This document shows, one piece after another, positions 25,265 through 33,182 of a stretch of DNA of 64,000 bases. Position 1 is the first letter of the stretch; each line of letters begins with the position of its first letter. The notes under the pieces are model-generated. The model searched no databases, was not told the origin of the DNA, and saw only the letters and a program-made list of their open reading frames with translations. Origin of the DNA: Hydrogenophaga sp040372165 (GTDB lineage: Bacteria > Pseudomonadota > Gammaproteobacteria > Burkholderiales > Burkholderiaceae_C); contig NZ_BAABWG010000001.1 in assembly GCF_040372165.1 (NCBI RefSeq), positions 1,116,001 to 1,180,000 on the forward strand, given 5' to 3'. Made by a program: the position numbers and the translations under genes.

Positions 25265-25867
25265 TCACTTCACCAGCGCCTGTACATCCTTGAATGCTGG
25301 ATGCTCCGCCGAACCCAGCCATTCGAACAACACCATTTCCGTGGTCACCAGCTCAACACCCGCCCCGGCCAGCCGGTCGAATGCTGCATCGCGATTGCGC
25401 TCAGTGCGAGAGCCACATGCATCGACCACCACGCATACGTCGAACTCTTCCTCCAGCAACTCCAGTGCTGTCTGCATCAGGCAGATATGGGCCTCGCAAC
25501 CAGCGACCACAATGGTGGAACGGTCCTGGCGCTGCTCCTGCTGGCGCTTTTGCAGGTGCTTGGGGAGGCTTCGTGCGTTGCCCGCAGGCTTGCTGGCCTC
25601 TCGCAGCATATCCCCCAGACCCTCGGCCACAGCGCTAAAGCACTGCTTGCTCAATACCTCTCGGCATTCGCCAGCAAGCTCCGGAACCAGCTCTCCGAGC
25701 TTGGCAGGCGCCTGCTGAGTGCCCCACACGGGAACCTTGAAAAGGCGAGCGCCCCTGGCCAGCGCAACGGCCTGGGACTGGACCTTCGAGCCATCTGAGA
25801 TAGCCTTCATCAGCCGGGGCTGGAAATCGACCAGCACCAGCTGGCAGTCTTGAGCATTGAGCAGCAT
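25265..25867 (-). CDS. Isochorismatase-family cysteine hydrolase (YcaC-like)
   Basis: This 200-residue protein belongs to the isochorismatase-like hydrolase superfamily, which uses an Asp-Lys-Cys triad. Candidates are Asp14 (VLVDFQPRLM), Lys74 (LSKQCFSAV) and Cys129 in GCEAHICLMQTALELL. An unusual Lys/Gln/Arg-rich insertion at about 88-117 (KHLQKRQQEQRQDR) interrupts the fold between these residues. The substrate cannot be deduced. The ATG at 25867 starts the domain but lacks a visible ribosome-binding site; the frame continues upstream to a TTG with a hydrophobic stretch that I regard as noncoding. It lies upstream of prpE on the same strand. Confidence 0.85.
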   Translation of the reverse strand: MLLNAQDCQLVLVDFQPRLMKAISDGSKVQSQAVALARGARLFKVPVWGTQQAPAKLGELVPELAGECREVLSKQCFSAVAEGLGDMLREASKPAGNARSLPKHLQKRQQEQRQDRSTIVVAGCEAHICLMQTALELLEEEFDVCVVVDACGSRTERNRDAAFDRLAGAGVELVTTEMVLFEWLGSAEHPAFKDVQALVK

Positions 25868-25983
25868 ACAGATAAATAAGAACGCCGTTGTCAGCCTGCC
25901 TGTGGCGAGGAAAAACAAACACAAACGCCTGACAGAAGAGTCACATAGTCTCGGAACGAATCATCCTTGAAGTCAAGGTGCAG

Positions 25984-26784
25984 TCAACCGAAAAGGTCCG
26001 ATTGTGCTTCATCCTGATCATCAGCCCGATTGGCAATGTCTCCCGAGGCCAAATCTGCCCCGGGCTTGGCGGCTTCAAGCTTGAGCAGAAGGAGAAGATA
26101 GGCATCGAATTGCGCCTGGAGGTCGGTCAATTCAGCCTCCTTCAATTGCTGCCCGGCAGTCGCGCACTGACCCACGGCCCAGAGCACCAGATTGACCTGC
26201 AGTGCCTTCGCCCCCGCTGCCGAGAAGCCCGCTTGCTCAAGGAGCGAAGTTGCGGGTGTCAGTGCAGCCATCAGCTCAGAGAGCACCAGAGCGCCGCCGG
26301 CATCGCCGTCTGTTGCCGCACCTTGGTCAGGGGACACAGGCGCTCTGAGCAGCAACGTTCGCCGGTGCGGATCCGCCATGAGTGCAGCCCACCAATGGCG
26401 GCTCATTTGCTGGAAATGTGACAGCACATCGCGCCGCTCAGGTGCGACGGCACGCCGCCCTCCGAACTTGGCCCGCCAGGCCTTGATTTCCTGTGCCAGA
26501 ACTTCCAGTGCCTGGCCCCGCAGCGCATCCAGCAATGCATCTCGATCCCGGAAATACATGTAAAGCGCACCGGCGGTATAACCACAGCGTTCGGCCAGAT
26601 CACGCATTCGCAGGCCATCGTCACCTTGTTCGGCGTACAGCGATTGGGCCTGTTCAAGGATTTGCCGACGGCGCGTTTCGGCGCCGCGAAGCTTTCTTTG
26701 CTCCCGCATCTGTGCCCTGGCCGTAGCAGCCTCCAGAGCTCGGTTCGTCGGTACTTCCGCGATGGAATCGAATGGAAGATTCAT
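25984..26784 (-). CDS. TetR-family transcriptional regulator
   Basis: This 266-residue regulator has an N-terminal TetR helix-turn-helix (about 34-82): TRRRQILEQAQSLYAEQGDD, GLRMRDLAERCGYTAGALYM, YFRDRDALLDAL. The C-terminal ligand-binding region is long and Ala/Leu-rich with no signature I can assign; it contains ATSLLEQAGFSAAGAKALQV and ends in an acidic tail. Its ligand and targets are unknown. It is divergent from the NlpC/P60 gene with about 270 bp between, and upstream of the isochorismatase-like gene and prpE on the same strand. TTCATAAA repeats at its start suggest autoregulation. Confidence 0.9.
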   Translation of the reverse strand: MNLPFDSIAEVPTNRALEAATARAQMREQRKLRGAETRRRQILEQAQSLYAEQGDDGLRMRDLAERCGYTAGALYMYFRDRDALLDALRGQALEVLAQEIKAWRAKFGGRRAVAPERRDVLSHFQQMSRHWWAALMADPHRRTLLLRAPVSPDQGAATDGDAGGALVLSELMAALTPATSLLEQAGFSAAGAKALQVNLVLWAVGQCATAGQQLKEAELTDLQAQFDAYLLLLLKLEAAKPGADLASGDIANRADDQDEAQSDLFG

Positions 26785-26811
26785 AAATTAAACATCGTTC
26801 AACTTCATAAA
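26780..26811. repeat. TTCATAAA direct repeats at the TetR gene start
   Basis: The octamer TTCATAAA occurs at 26780-26787 (overlapping the TetR start codon) and at 26804-26811, 24 bp apart. A 10-bp palindrome TTCAATTGAA follows at 26855-26864. These AT-rich motifs lie where a TetR autoregulatory site is expected and resemble one half of the prpE palindrome, but they are short and AT-rich, so chance is possible. Confidence 0.35.
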
Positions 26812-26986
26812 CGTTGGCCACATTTTAAATCATGGTTGTGTTTTACAACGACACTTCAATTGAAACAACTTGGTTTGCATCACTGACGTTCTACCGGTTG
26901 CACGCCGGCGGTCGAGCAGACCCCAGCGACGCAAACTGAGGTTGTTCATACCAACATCTCGAAACATAGCGCGGCTCAAAAACGCT

Positions 26987-27014
26987 TTGAATTCAACGGA
27001 TTAGATGGTATTTT
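26987..27014 (+). promoter_or_regulatory. Candidate promoter of the NlpC/P60 gene
   Basis: TTGAAT (26987-26992) and TATTTT (27009-27014), spaced by 16 bp, lie about 45 bp before the NlpC/P60 start. Both hexamers deviate from consensus; this is a by-eye call. Confidence 0.35.
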
Positions 27015-27057
27015 TCACTTGACTTGGCAGCATCCATGCCCTAAGCTTCACCACAGT

Positions 27058-27705
27058 ATGAAATTTGTGGCGTCATCCCTTCTGCTGATCCTGGCACTGT
27101 CAGTGAATGCCGAGCCAGTGGAGCAACCGTTTAACAGCATGGAAGCGCTGCTGTCGAGTCATGGACTGGCTGGTGACCGGCATCAGGAGACCATTCAAAC
27201 GGCATCGGTTTCCATGCCGCCGGCCGGGGGCGACTATCGCTCACCCAGTGCATTGGTCGTGATGAATGCGATGGCGTACCTGGGCACGCCGTACCAATAT
27301 GGCGGCAATACAGTTGAGACCGGCTTTGATTGCAGCGGTTTCGTTCGGGCCGTTTTCAGCGAAACCCTGGGCAAGAACCTCCCCCGACGCTCGCATCAGC
27401 AAGCGGATCATGGCGCCTCTGTTGGCAAACAGTCGCTTCAGCCAGGTGATCTCGTGTTCTTCAATACGCAACGGCGGCGCAACAGCCATGTCGGCATCTA
27501 CATTGGCGACGGACGCTTTGTTCATGCACCTCGCACAGGGGCCCGAGTACGTGTCGAAGACATGAACGTCTCCTATTGGAGCAGACGCTATGACGGCGCA
27601 AGGCGCCTGACAGGCGAAGGCGAAAGCACTGGGACATTGCCGGAGCCGAACCACGTCACATCAGAACCCTATGAGTTCAGCATGGTTCCCGATCTCGCGT
27701 TCTGA
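27058..27705 (+). CDS. Secreted NlpC/P60 peptidoglycan endopeptidase
   Basis: This is a 215-residue exported cell-wall hydrolase that likely cleaves peptide cross-links in murein. A signal peptide (1-18, cleavage after VNA) is followed by a spacer and the NlpC/P60 domain (about 62-185): Cys92 in GFDCSGFVRAVF, His144 in NSHVGIYIG and His156 in RFVHAPR form the catalytic triad. The order YLGTPYQYGG before the Cys is typical of the Spr/MepS/NlpC group. The ATG at 27058 starts the signal peptide; no clear ribosome-binding site is seen. It is convergent with the dioxygenase gene, 27 bp apart, with no terminator between. Confidence 0.93.
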   Translation: MKFVASSLLLILALSVNAEPVEQPFNSMEALLSSHGLAGDRHQETIQTASVSMPPAGGDYRSPSALVVMNAMAYLGTPYQYGGNTVETGFDCSGFVRAVFSETLGKNLPRRSHQQADHGASVGKQSLQPGDLVFFNTQRRRNSHVGIYIGDGRFVHAPRTGARVRVEDMNVSYWSRRYDGARRLTGEGESTGTLPEPNHVTSEPYEFSMVPDLAF

Positions 27706-27732
27706 CAATCCCCCACACCTCTTTCCACCAGG

Positions 27733-28593
27733 TCAGTCCTTTTTCACCACCGTCTTCGGAAAGAAGCGATCTCGGGTGCGCCGTGCCATGCGCCACATGA
27801 CCGGTGGCAGCCAATCATGGGCCAGACTCACACCGGAGGTGGCGATTCTCTCATCTGGCCGACCACGCCAGGTGGTCGAGTGCATGCCAACAGCCTCGCC
27901 CTTGGGGCGCCCATTGGTGTAGTAGAAGAGCGCCAACGACTTTCTGGATTCTTCCTCCGGACACTCCAGAGGGTCGGGGTGTCCATGAAAGGAGTGACTG
28001 GTGGTTGAGAAAAGTGCCAGGCGGTTGAACACTGGTGCGATCTTGTCGTAGCACTTCGTCGTGTCTTTGTCCCAGCATTCAAAGTGCCCGCCATACTCAT
28101 CCTTCCAGTCCTTGTTCAGGTAAAGCAGCACGTTGATACGGCGATCCAGAAAGTACTGGTCATGGTGCGAGAAATCCGCATGGAGTTTCAGAAAGCCTCC
28201 ACGGCGGGTCTGATGCAGTCCACCGCCTCGCATGTGGGGGTCGGGGATCAGGTGTTCGATACCAGTGAGCTTCTCAAGAAACCGAAGAAATGGCACGGAA
28301 TTGAACTGGTGCAGCATGTGACGGGTCACGGGCCCGAACTGCGATTCGTCGGCGCACACTTGCTTGAGTTCAGCCGGACGACGGTAGGATGTCCAGTCAA
28401 TCTTGCCTGGCTTGGGAAACTCCTCCAGCATGGCTTCAGCAACCGCCGGAGGAAGAAAGTTGTCGAAGTAAATGTGCGGGTAAGGCTCGGCATTCAGATA
28501 ACGCTGCCGGTTTTCCACTGCCAGGTTCAGATACCGGGCGTCATCGAAGACATATGAGCTGGTCAGCTCGTGTGTGCTGCTTACTTGTTCCAT
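27733..28593 (-). CDS. 2-oxoglutarate/Fe(II)-dependent dioxygenase, prolyl 4-hydroxylase-like
   Basis: This 286-residue protein has the double-stranded beta-helix pattern of P4Hc-type dioxygenases. The iron ligands are His138 and Asp140 (KLHADFSHHDQ) and a distal His at 203 or 205 (SFHGHPDP), with Arg217 (ESRKSLALFYYT) for 2-oxoglutarate. Supporting core segments are RRINVLLYLNKDW and EYGGHFECWD. Related proteins occur as stand-alone genes or in polysaccharide clusters, but no such cluster is here and the substrate is unknown. The ATG has AAGGA seven bases upstream. A monocistronic gene is likely: the neighbours are convergent NlpC/P60 downstream and a 400-bp gap upstream. Confidence 0.88.
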   Translation of the reverse strand: MEQVSSTHELTSSYVFDDARYLNLAVENRQRYLNAEPYPHIYFDNFLPPAVAEAMLEEFPKPGKIDWTSYRRPAELKQVCADESQFGPVTRHMLHQFNSVPFLRFLEKLTGIEHLIPDPHMRGGGLHQTRRGGFLKLHADFSHHDQYFLDRRINVLLYLNKDWKDEYGGHFECWDKDTTKCYDKIAPVFNRLALFSTTSHSFHGHPDPLECPEEESRKSLALFYYTNGRPKGEAVGMHSTTWRGRPDERIATSGVSLAHDWLPPVMWRMARRTRDRFFPKTVVKKD

Positions 28594-28728
28594 GCTGGGG
28601 TCCTTGCCTCACTTCCGCAGGACTCCACCAAGAACCTGGCGTACCACCAAGGTCTGTCCGAGCCCTACCCAACATGGGAGTCTCGATAACAAAGGTTTAA
28701 GAATGACTTAAGGAGACCACATCTCCTG

Positions 28729-28744
28729 TACCCAATTGTGGGTA
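28729..28744. promoter_or_regulatory. TACCCA-N4-TGGGTA inverted repeat
   Basis: A perfect 6-bp inverted repeat around ATTG, flanked by TG and AACA that extend the symmetry imperfectly. It lies upstream of the dioxygenase gene and resembles a dimeric regulator site; the cognate protein is unknown. Confidence 0.35.
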
Positions 28745-28878
28745 ACATGCCACGCAACGCCCTACCGAGAGGAACGGCATTCGCGCAAGCCCCAGCGAAA
28801 GCGCGAACTGCCGACAGCGACGAGAACTGTTTCTTGCGGCAGCTTCTCCATTGGGACAGTCACGCAATCCAGAAGATT

Positions 28879-28928
28879 GCAAACAAGGCGCCGCAGTGAC
28901 AGGCGGCATCACCTTACGACTGGCGCCT
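28879..28928 (-). terminator. Putative terminator after the GGDEF gene
   Basis: Arms AGGCGCCGCAGT (28886-28897) and ACTGGCGCCT (28919-28928) can form a GC-rich stem with a 2-nt bulge and a 21-nt loop. On the minus strand the stem is followed by TTGTTTGC. The T-run is short and the loop large, so this is a moderate call; it lies about 65 bp after the GGDEF stop. Confidence 0.4.
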
Positions 28929-28994
28929 GGGCGCAGATGGCGATCGGCTACCAGCTAGCCCATGGTACGTCCAGGCCGCCATTGCGGGCCCCGC

Positions 28995-30824
28995 TCACGA
29001 GACTGGCTCGCCTGGCACACGCCCTTCCGGCGAGGTTGGAAGCGGGATTTTTCTTGGCAAGTGGATCACGACACGGCCTGAGCCCTCAGCCATGTTGCCA
29101 AACTCCTTGCCCAGACGTTCAATCAGGCGCATGTCTTCCCCATCGACGTCTTCGATACCGTCCAGGGAAGCATGAGGCAGCAGTGCCGTGACGACACGAA
29201 ACCGCATGGTGAGGTTTCGGGGCAATGTCGATGCCGTCTCCAGCCCTCTGGCCACGATATGCTGCGCAAGCAACTTGAGTTCGGCCTGTTGCTGTGGGCC
29301 CTCTACGAGAATCACAAACCGGGCATCCGATATGCGGCAGACCGTATCCACTTCCCGAACGAGACGGGAAAGGCGGGTGGCTGCCACCACGAGTGCCCGT
29401 TCCCCGGACTCGCGGCCCATCGAATCGACCGTGTCCTGGTAGTTGGAAAAGTCCACCACCAGAAGTCCAAAATGGTGGCCATAACGCTTTGCCCGGCGCA
29501 CGGCGTCGCGCAGCCGCAAACGCATGACAGGCAAGATGGGCAGGCCCGTGAGCACGTCGCTCGTATCAAGCGCCCGATATCGGCTGCTGTTCTCGTTGAA
29601 CTCCTTGGCTCTCCGGTGAAGAAAGTACAGCAGCAGCGGGATTTCGATGGCAGAGCCGATCAGCACAGCGTATTGCGTGGCCCAACTGTCGGCCAGCACC
29701 CCAGCCGCCCTGAGTGCAGGGAAAGGATAGCCCAGGTGCACCGGGAGAAAACCCAGAAACATCCATCCGGCGTAACGCTCTCCCTGGCGCCAGGTCCAAA
29801 GACACAGGAAGATGCTCAACAGGACCGAGATCAAACCATAGAGATTGAGCACCATCAAGGTGAACGTGTTGGTTGCTGACAGATAGACGGCAGGCAACAC
29901 AAAACCAAACAGCGACCATCCCAGCGCAAATCGGTCCAGCAACCGGTGGTAGCGCGATACGGCACATACCTCCCGCACAAACCAGATGCCGCTGGCTGAC
30001 ATCCAGAGCATGAAGATGGCCGGTGAGGCGCTGGTCCACCAGGCCGAGTTCGGCCAGAGGTACTGCCCTCCCACTCCGGTGAAGCTCAGCTGGAAACCCA
30101 TCATGAAAGCCACATAGCCCATATAGGCCAGGAACACCTTGTCGCCATACAAGCGCAAGTGCGTCCACCCCAGGAAAAGAACAAGCAGACCAAAACCTGT
30201 GTAGGCACCAACGAGCAACAGGTTCCAAGCCCTGCTCTCGCCCAGGGAAACTTCATCGATCAGCGTGAAGTCGGGGTTGATCGCCGTCGGATAGTTGCCC
30301 AGGCGAAGCCAGCCCACCTGGGCCTGCCCAGCCTGGGAAATTTCGAACAGCGGACTTTTGTCTGGATGAGACCACTGGCTGACGGCCAGCTGTGCACCCG
30401 CCTGCTGCCGGACCCATTGCCCGGTTCCAGGATCCTTGAGATACAACGCAGCCTGACGGATGAAAGCCGTTGCATCCAGCTGCAGGTACCACCGGGTTGA
30501 TGTATCGAAAGCCGGGAGGTCCAGCCTCAACCACAAAGCGCCGTCTGGCAACTGAAATGGCTCCGGAGCCAGCAGTGGTTTGAGCGCCGAACCTGGAAGG
30601 CTCTCTACGTGGCGAATGTCCGCCTCTCCGTTCTCATCGACCCAGTAACTGGTTGCGATGCGGGCGTTTCCGTCAGACAGCGCCGCTCGGGCACCACTGT
30701 GCCCAAACCACAGCGCAAAGGCCAGCGCGGCCATCAGCAACAGAGTCAACCATGAGCGAAATTGCACTCCCCCCTCGGTGGCGACAGGCATCGGGTCTGG
30801 CGATCTGGATGGGCTATGGTGCAT
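28995..30824 (-). CDS. 7TM sensor with degenerate GGDEF domain (7TMR-DISM family)
   Basis: This 609-residue membrane protein has an N-terminal membrane or signal helix (about 24-42), an extracytoplasmic 7TMR-DISMED2-like beta domain (about 55-190, with LWLRLDLPAFDTSTRWYLQL), a seven-helix 7TMR-DISM region (about 200-402), and a cytoplasmic GGDEF-like domain (about 415-590). The diguanylate cyclase signature is replaced: RISDARF at 497-503 stands where R-x-GGDEF is expected, and LTGLPILPVM lacks the usual N-R pair. Cyclase activity is therefore unlikely; it may bind GTP or act as a protein-interaction output. The ATG overlaps the preceding stop by one base (TGATG). It is last in a three-gene operon. 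Confidence 0.85.
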   Translation of the reverse strand: MHHSPSRSPDPMPVATEGGVQFRSWLTLLLMAALAFALWFGHSGARAALSDGNARIATSYWVDENGEADIRHVESLPGSALKPLLAPEPFQLPDGALWLRLDLPAFDTSTRWYLQLDATAFIRQAALYLKDPGTGQWVRQQAGAQLAVSQWSHPDKSPLFEISQAGQAQVGWLRLGNYPTAINPDFTLIDEVSLGESRAWNLLLVGAYTGFGLLVLFLGWTHLRLYGDKVFLAYMGYVAFMMGFQLSFTGVGGQYLWPNSAWWTSASPAIFMLWMSASGIWFVREVCAVSRYHRLLDRFALGWSLFGFVLPAVYLSATNTFTLMVLNLYGLISVLLSIFLCLWTWRQGERYAGWMFLGFLPVHLGYPFPALRAAGVLADSWATQYAVLIGSAIEIPLLLYFLHRRAKEFNENSSRYRALDTSDVLTGLPILPVMRLRLRDAVRRAKRYGHHFGLLVVDFSNYQDTVDSMGRESGERALVVAATRLSRLVREVDTVCRISDARFVILVEGPQQQAELKLLAQHIVARGLETASTLPRNLTMRFRVVTALLPHASLDGIEDVDGEDMRLIERLGKEFGNMAEGSGRVVIHLPRKIPLPTSPEGRVPGEPVS

Positions 30825-32227
30825 CAGTCCCGACCTTCGCCACCTGCCACAGGTGCTGGTGCCTGCCCCAGCGGAAGGTGCCAGTAACCTGCGGTCGTGA
30901 GCCGGTCCTCGAGCCGGTTGACCCAGTCAGGCTGGCGCGTGTCTTCATGCCAGTCGGCAGCCGCAAGACGCAATGGATGAAGGACTCGTTCAGGCAAACT
31001 CAATGCAATCGTCTGGTTCAACAAGAATCTGGTCAGCAGATGGTAGCCAACAACGCGTGTGAGCATGCGCGACAAAGCGAAATGGGGCAGGAAAAGCTGC
31101 ACCACAGCATCGACGCTGCGCGCAAACCCCAGGGTCAACCAAAATGCTGCCTGGGTGAACCATGAGAGGTGCTCGTTGACGCCCACGGTGTCTGCCGCCT
31201 TCTCACCGATCAGCATTCGCGTCATGGGTACCGGGAAATGCTTGATCACGGGCAGCTGTATCGAGCTTGCCAGTGCTGCGATCAAAGCACGCCCCAGACC
31301 AGGCCTGGCATCTTCCTGACTCGGATGCAATCTGCCCGACTTCTGTATGGCAGCGAACATGGCCTCGGCATCCTGCATGGAGTGCGCCATCAGCGACTCG
31401 TCGATACCCAGGATGTACCCCACCACGTTCCAGGTGTGCAGGAACGCCTCCTCGTCCGAGGCAGAGAAACCCAGGCCGAGTTTTCGCATGCCACGCAGGA
31501 AAACATAGCTGAACGTCAGCAAGGTATAGGCCAGCTCAATCTGATTGCAGGGCAGGCCCTGCACCCCGACGTCCCACCCGTGACGCCAAAGGGCCGTGTG
31601 CAAGTCCGCGTGCTGTCCCGGCAAGTGCTGGAGCCGGTCAACCTTTCCCGTGACTGCCGACGGATTTCCACGCAGAATCATGTGGCGAATCGTCGCGTGG
31701 ATCAGTCGCACGCGAAGAATCTGCGCCACCCCTGATCCGCCAGAATCTGTCAGGCCGCCTTTGACCATGACCGGAAAGATCATGGCAGCCGTTTGGCGAA
31801 TACGGTGTTCGGTGTGGTCCTCAAGCTGACCGGCAATGTGCAGCACTTCGGCCAGGTCGGGCAATACGTAGCACTCTGGCAGACTGGCGCAAAACAGCAA
31901 CGCGCACGACATGGGCCCGTAATCAATGAAAAGCGATTCAGCCCGCTCGATCTTTGCAGCATCCGCCCATGCCGGAAGCGCCATGCCTTGGGACACATAG
32001 TCACGCAAGGCATCTGCAACCACCGGGTCCGCACCCTGCACTCCGGGTACCCAAGCTGCAAGTGCGCCATTGGTGGTCCACTCCGCCATGAGTCTGTTTG
32101 CCTGTGAAAGACGCGTTGCATCAAACATACTCTGGGAAGTTTTGTGCCCCATCAACCTGGCAACGGTATCGTCGGCCAGAGGGTCCGCCGTCTTGTCGTA
32201 GGTATCGATTCTCTCTGCCCAGCTCAC
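30824..32227 (-). CDS. MpaB/rubber-oxygenase-family protein (DUF2236)
   Basis: This 467-residue helical protein matches the DUF2236 family, which includes the fungal oxygenase MpaB and the haem b latex-clearing protein Lcp. The family segment LRVRLIHATIRHMILR (171-186) carries the conserved His177 and Arg residues around the probable haem pocket, and QIELAYTLLTFSYVFLRGM (229-247) is the second conserved helix. I see no signal peptide. Substrate is unknown; known relatives attack isoprenoid chains. The start is GTG, overlapping the upstream gene's stop by 4 bp (GTGA), and the stop overlaps the next start by one base, so all three genes should be translated together. Confidence 0.82.
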   Translation of the reverse strand: MSWAERIDTYDKTADPLADDTVARLMGHKTSQSMFDATRLSQANRLMAEWTTNGALAAWVPGVQGADPVVADALRDYVSQGMALPAWADAAKIERAESLFIDYGPMSCALLFCASLPECYVLPDLAEVLHIAGQLEDHTEHRIRQTAAMIFPVMVKGGLTDSGGSGVAQILRVRLIHATIRHMILRGNPSAVTGKVDRLQHLPGQHADLHTALWRHGWDVGVQGLPCNQIELAYTLLTFSYVFLRGMRKLGLGFSASDEEAFLHTWNVVGYILGIDESLMAHSMQDAEAMFAAIQKSGRLHPSQEDARPGLGRALIAALASSIQLPVIKHFPVPMTRMLIGEKAADTVGVNEHLSWFTQAAFWLTLGFARSVDAVVQLFLPHFALSRMLTRVVGYHLLTRFLLNQTIALSLPERVLHPLRLAAADWHEDTRQPDWVNRLEDRLTTAGYWHLPLGQAPAPVAGGEGRD

Positions 32228-33072
32228 TGCACTGCCTCCTGTGCCTGCTCGCCACCCTTGTCAGACGGTGAACGAGCCCACCGCCACGCGTTGGAGAGGC
32301 AAACCAGCAACGGTATACCCATGGCGAACACAGCCACCGCCCGAACCTCTATGGGATCACCTTCGATCACCTGGAAAACCAGTTCGCCGCCATACGTCAG
32401 CAAAGGGACCAGGACAGCCAAGCGATTGACCTTCAGGGGCGCCGGCTCATCAAGTTGCCTGATGCGCGACATCCAGGCAGCGGCAATGACGCTGGCGATG
32501 AACATCCAACCGACAAAGCCTTGCAGGGTTTCGCCAAACCACCCTCCATCGCGCTTCTCCATGATCCATGCCTTGAGCACGAAAACAAAGTAAGGGTCTG
32601 CGCCGAGATCGAAAGCCGTGACCACCATGGCAGTCAGGAGGATAGTGAGCAACCCCGAACCCATACTGGGGCGAGACAAGACAGGTTTTTGCCACAAAAG
32701 CAAGGACGCCATCACGTAGCCGATGAACACGAGGGCAAACCACATCAGCGGGATCACCACCGGCACGTTGGCCAACTGCCAGCCGAGGACGTCGGTATAG
32801 GTGTAGCGACCGAAAAACCAGCCTCGGGATGACCCCATTTGTTCGGCAAACCATCCGATGGGCAAGGCAACGGCGACGAACCATTGCGTCGGCCACGCGC
32901 CGAGCAGCTTGAGCGCTGACCACAGGCTCGCCATGAACATCACCACGGATGCCACCACCAACGATGTGGTGATGAGTCCCCGGCCACTGAATAACGACTC
33001 GGTCACCAGGACGACCGATACGGTCAACCCCAAGCCGAGCAACGCGCGATCGGGCAAACGCAATGATCCCAC
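32224..33072 (-). CDS. CruF-like carotenoid-biosynthesis-family membrane protein (DUF422)
   Basis: This is a 282-residue polytopic membrane protein with about 7-8 hydrophobic helices. It resembles the CruF/bisanhydrobacterioruberin hydratase family: GRYTYTDVLGWQLANVPVVI, WFALVFIGYVMA, TAFDLGADPYFV, and WIMEKRDGGWFGETLQGFVG. The D-L-x-x-D-P and W-GG-WFG elements are typical of the family. The GTG at 33072 is preferred because AGGAGG lies five bases upstream; an ATG at 33123 lacks a ribosome-binding site and overlaps a candidate -10 (33122-33127). No carotenoid genes lie in the window, so carotenoid hydration is not implied. It opens the operon with the MpaB-like and 7TM-GGDEF genes. Confidence 0.82.
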   Translation of the reverse strand: MGSLRLPDRALLGLGLTVSVVLVTESLFSGRGLITTSLVVASVVMFMASLWSALKLLGAWPTQWFVAVALPIGWFAEQMGSSRGWFFGRYTYTDVLGWQLANVPVVIPLMWFALVFIGYVMASLLLWQKPVLSRPSMGSGLLTILLTAMVVTAFDLGADPYFVFVLKAWIMEKRDGGWFGETLQGFVGWMFIASVIAAAWMSRIRQLDEPAPLKVNRLAVLVPLLTYGGELVFQVIEGDPIEVRAVAVFAMGIPLLVCLSNAWRWARSPSDKGGEQAQEAVQ

Positions 33073-33151
33073 CGCTGCCTCCTCCAGACCAGATGTTGCT
33101 CCCCTCCTTCTCCTTCGCGACATTCTATGCCACGGTACTGAGCCACCAAAT

Positions 33152-33182
33152 GACAACGCCGTGCAAATTACACGGCGTTGTC
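33152..33182 (-). terminator. Terminator-like hairpin after the pyruvate dehydrogenase operon
   Basis: A perfect 12-bp stem (GACAACGCCGTG/CACGGCGTTGTC) with a 7-nt loop lies 31 bp after the E3 stop codon. Only ATTT follows on the minus strand, so termination may be partial and could allow read-through into the CruF-like operon. Confidence 0.65.

Larger units (their letters stand above)
28594..28994. other. 401-bp intergenic region with inverted repeats
   Basis: No gene can be supported here; an open plus-strand frame from 28736 runs into the GGDEF gene and has an Arg/His-rich composition like a shadow frame. The region holds a TACCCA-N4-TGGGTA inverted repeat (28729-28744) about 135 bp upstream of the dioxygenase start, and a GC hairpin (28886-28928) downstream of the GGDEF gene that may be its terminator. 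A small RNA is possible but I see no direct evidence. Confidence 0.5.

Noticed and set aside
22658..28593. Accessory stretch as a genomic island
   Set aside because: No integrase, transposase, tRNA junction, direct-repeat ends or obvious base-composition change is visible.
28736..29191. 151-codon plus-strand frame in the gap before the GGDEF gene
   Set aside because: Arg/His/Pro-rich, no ribosome-binding site, and its second half is antisense to the GGDEF gene.
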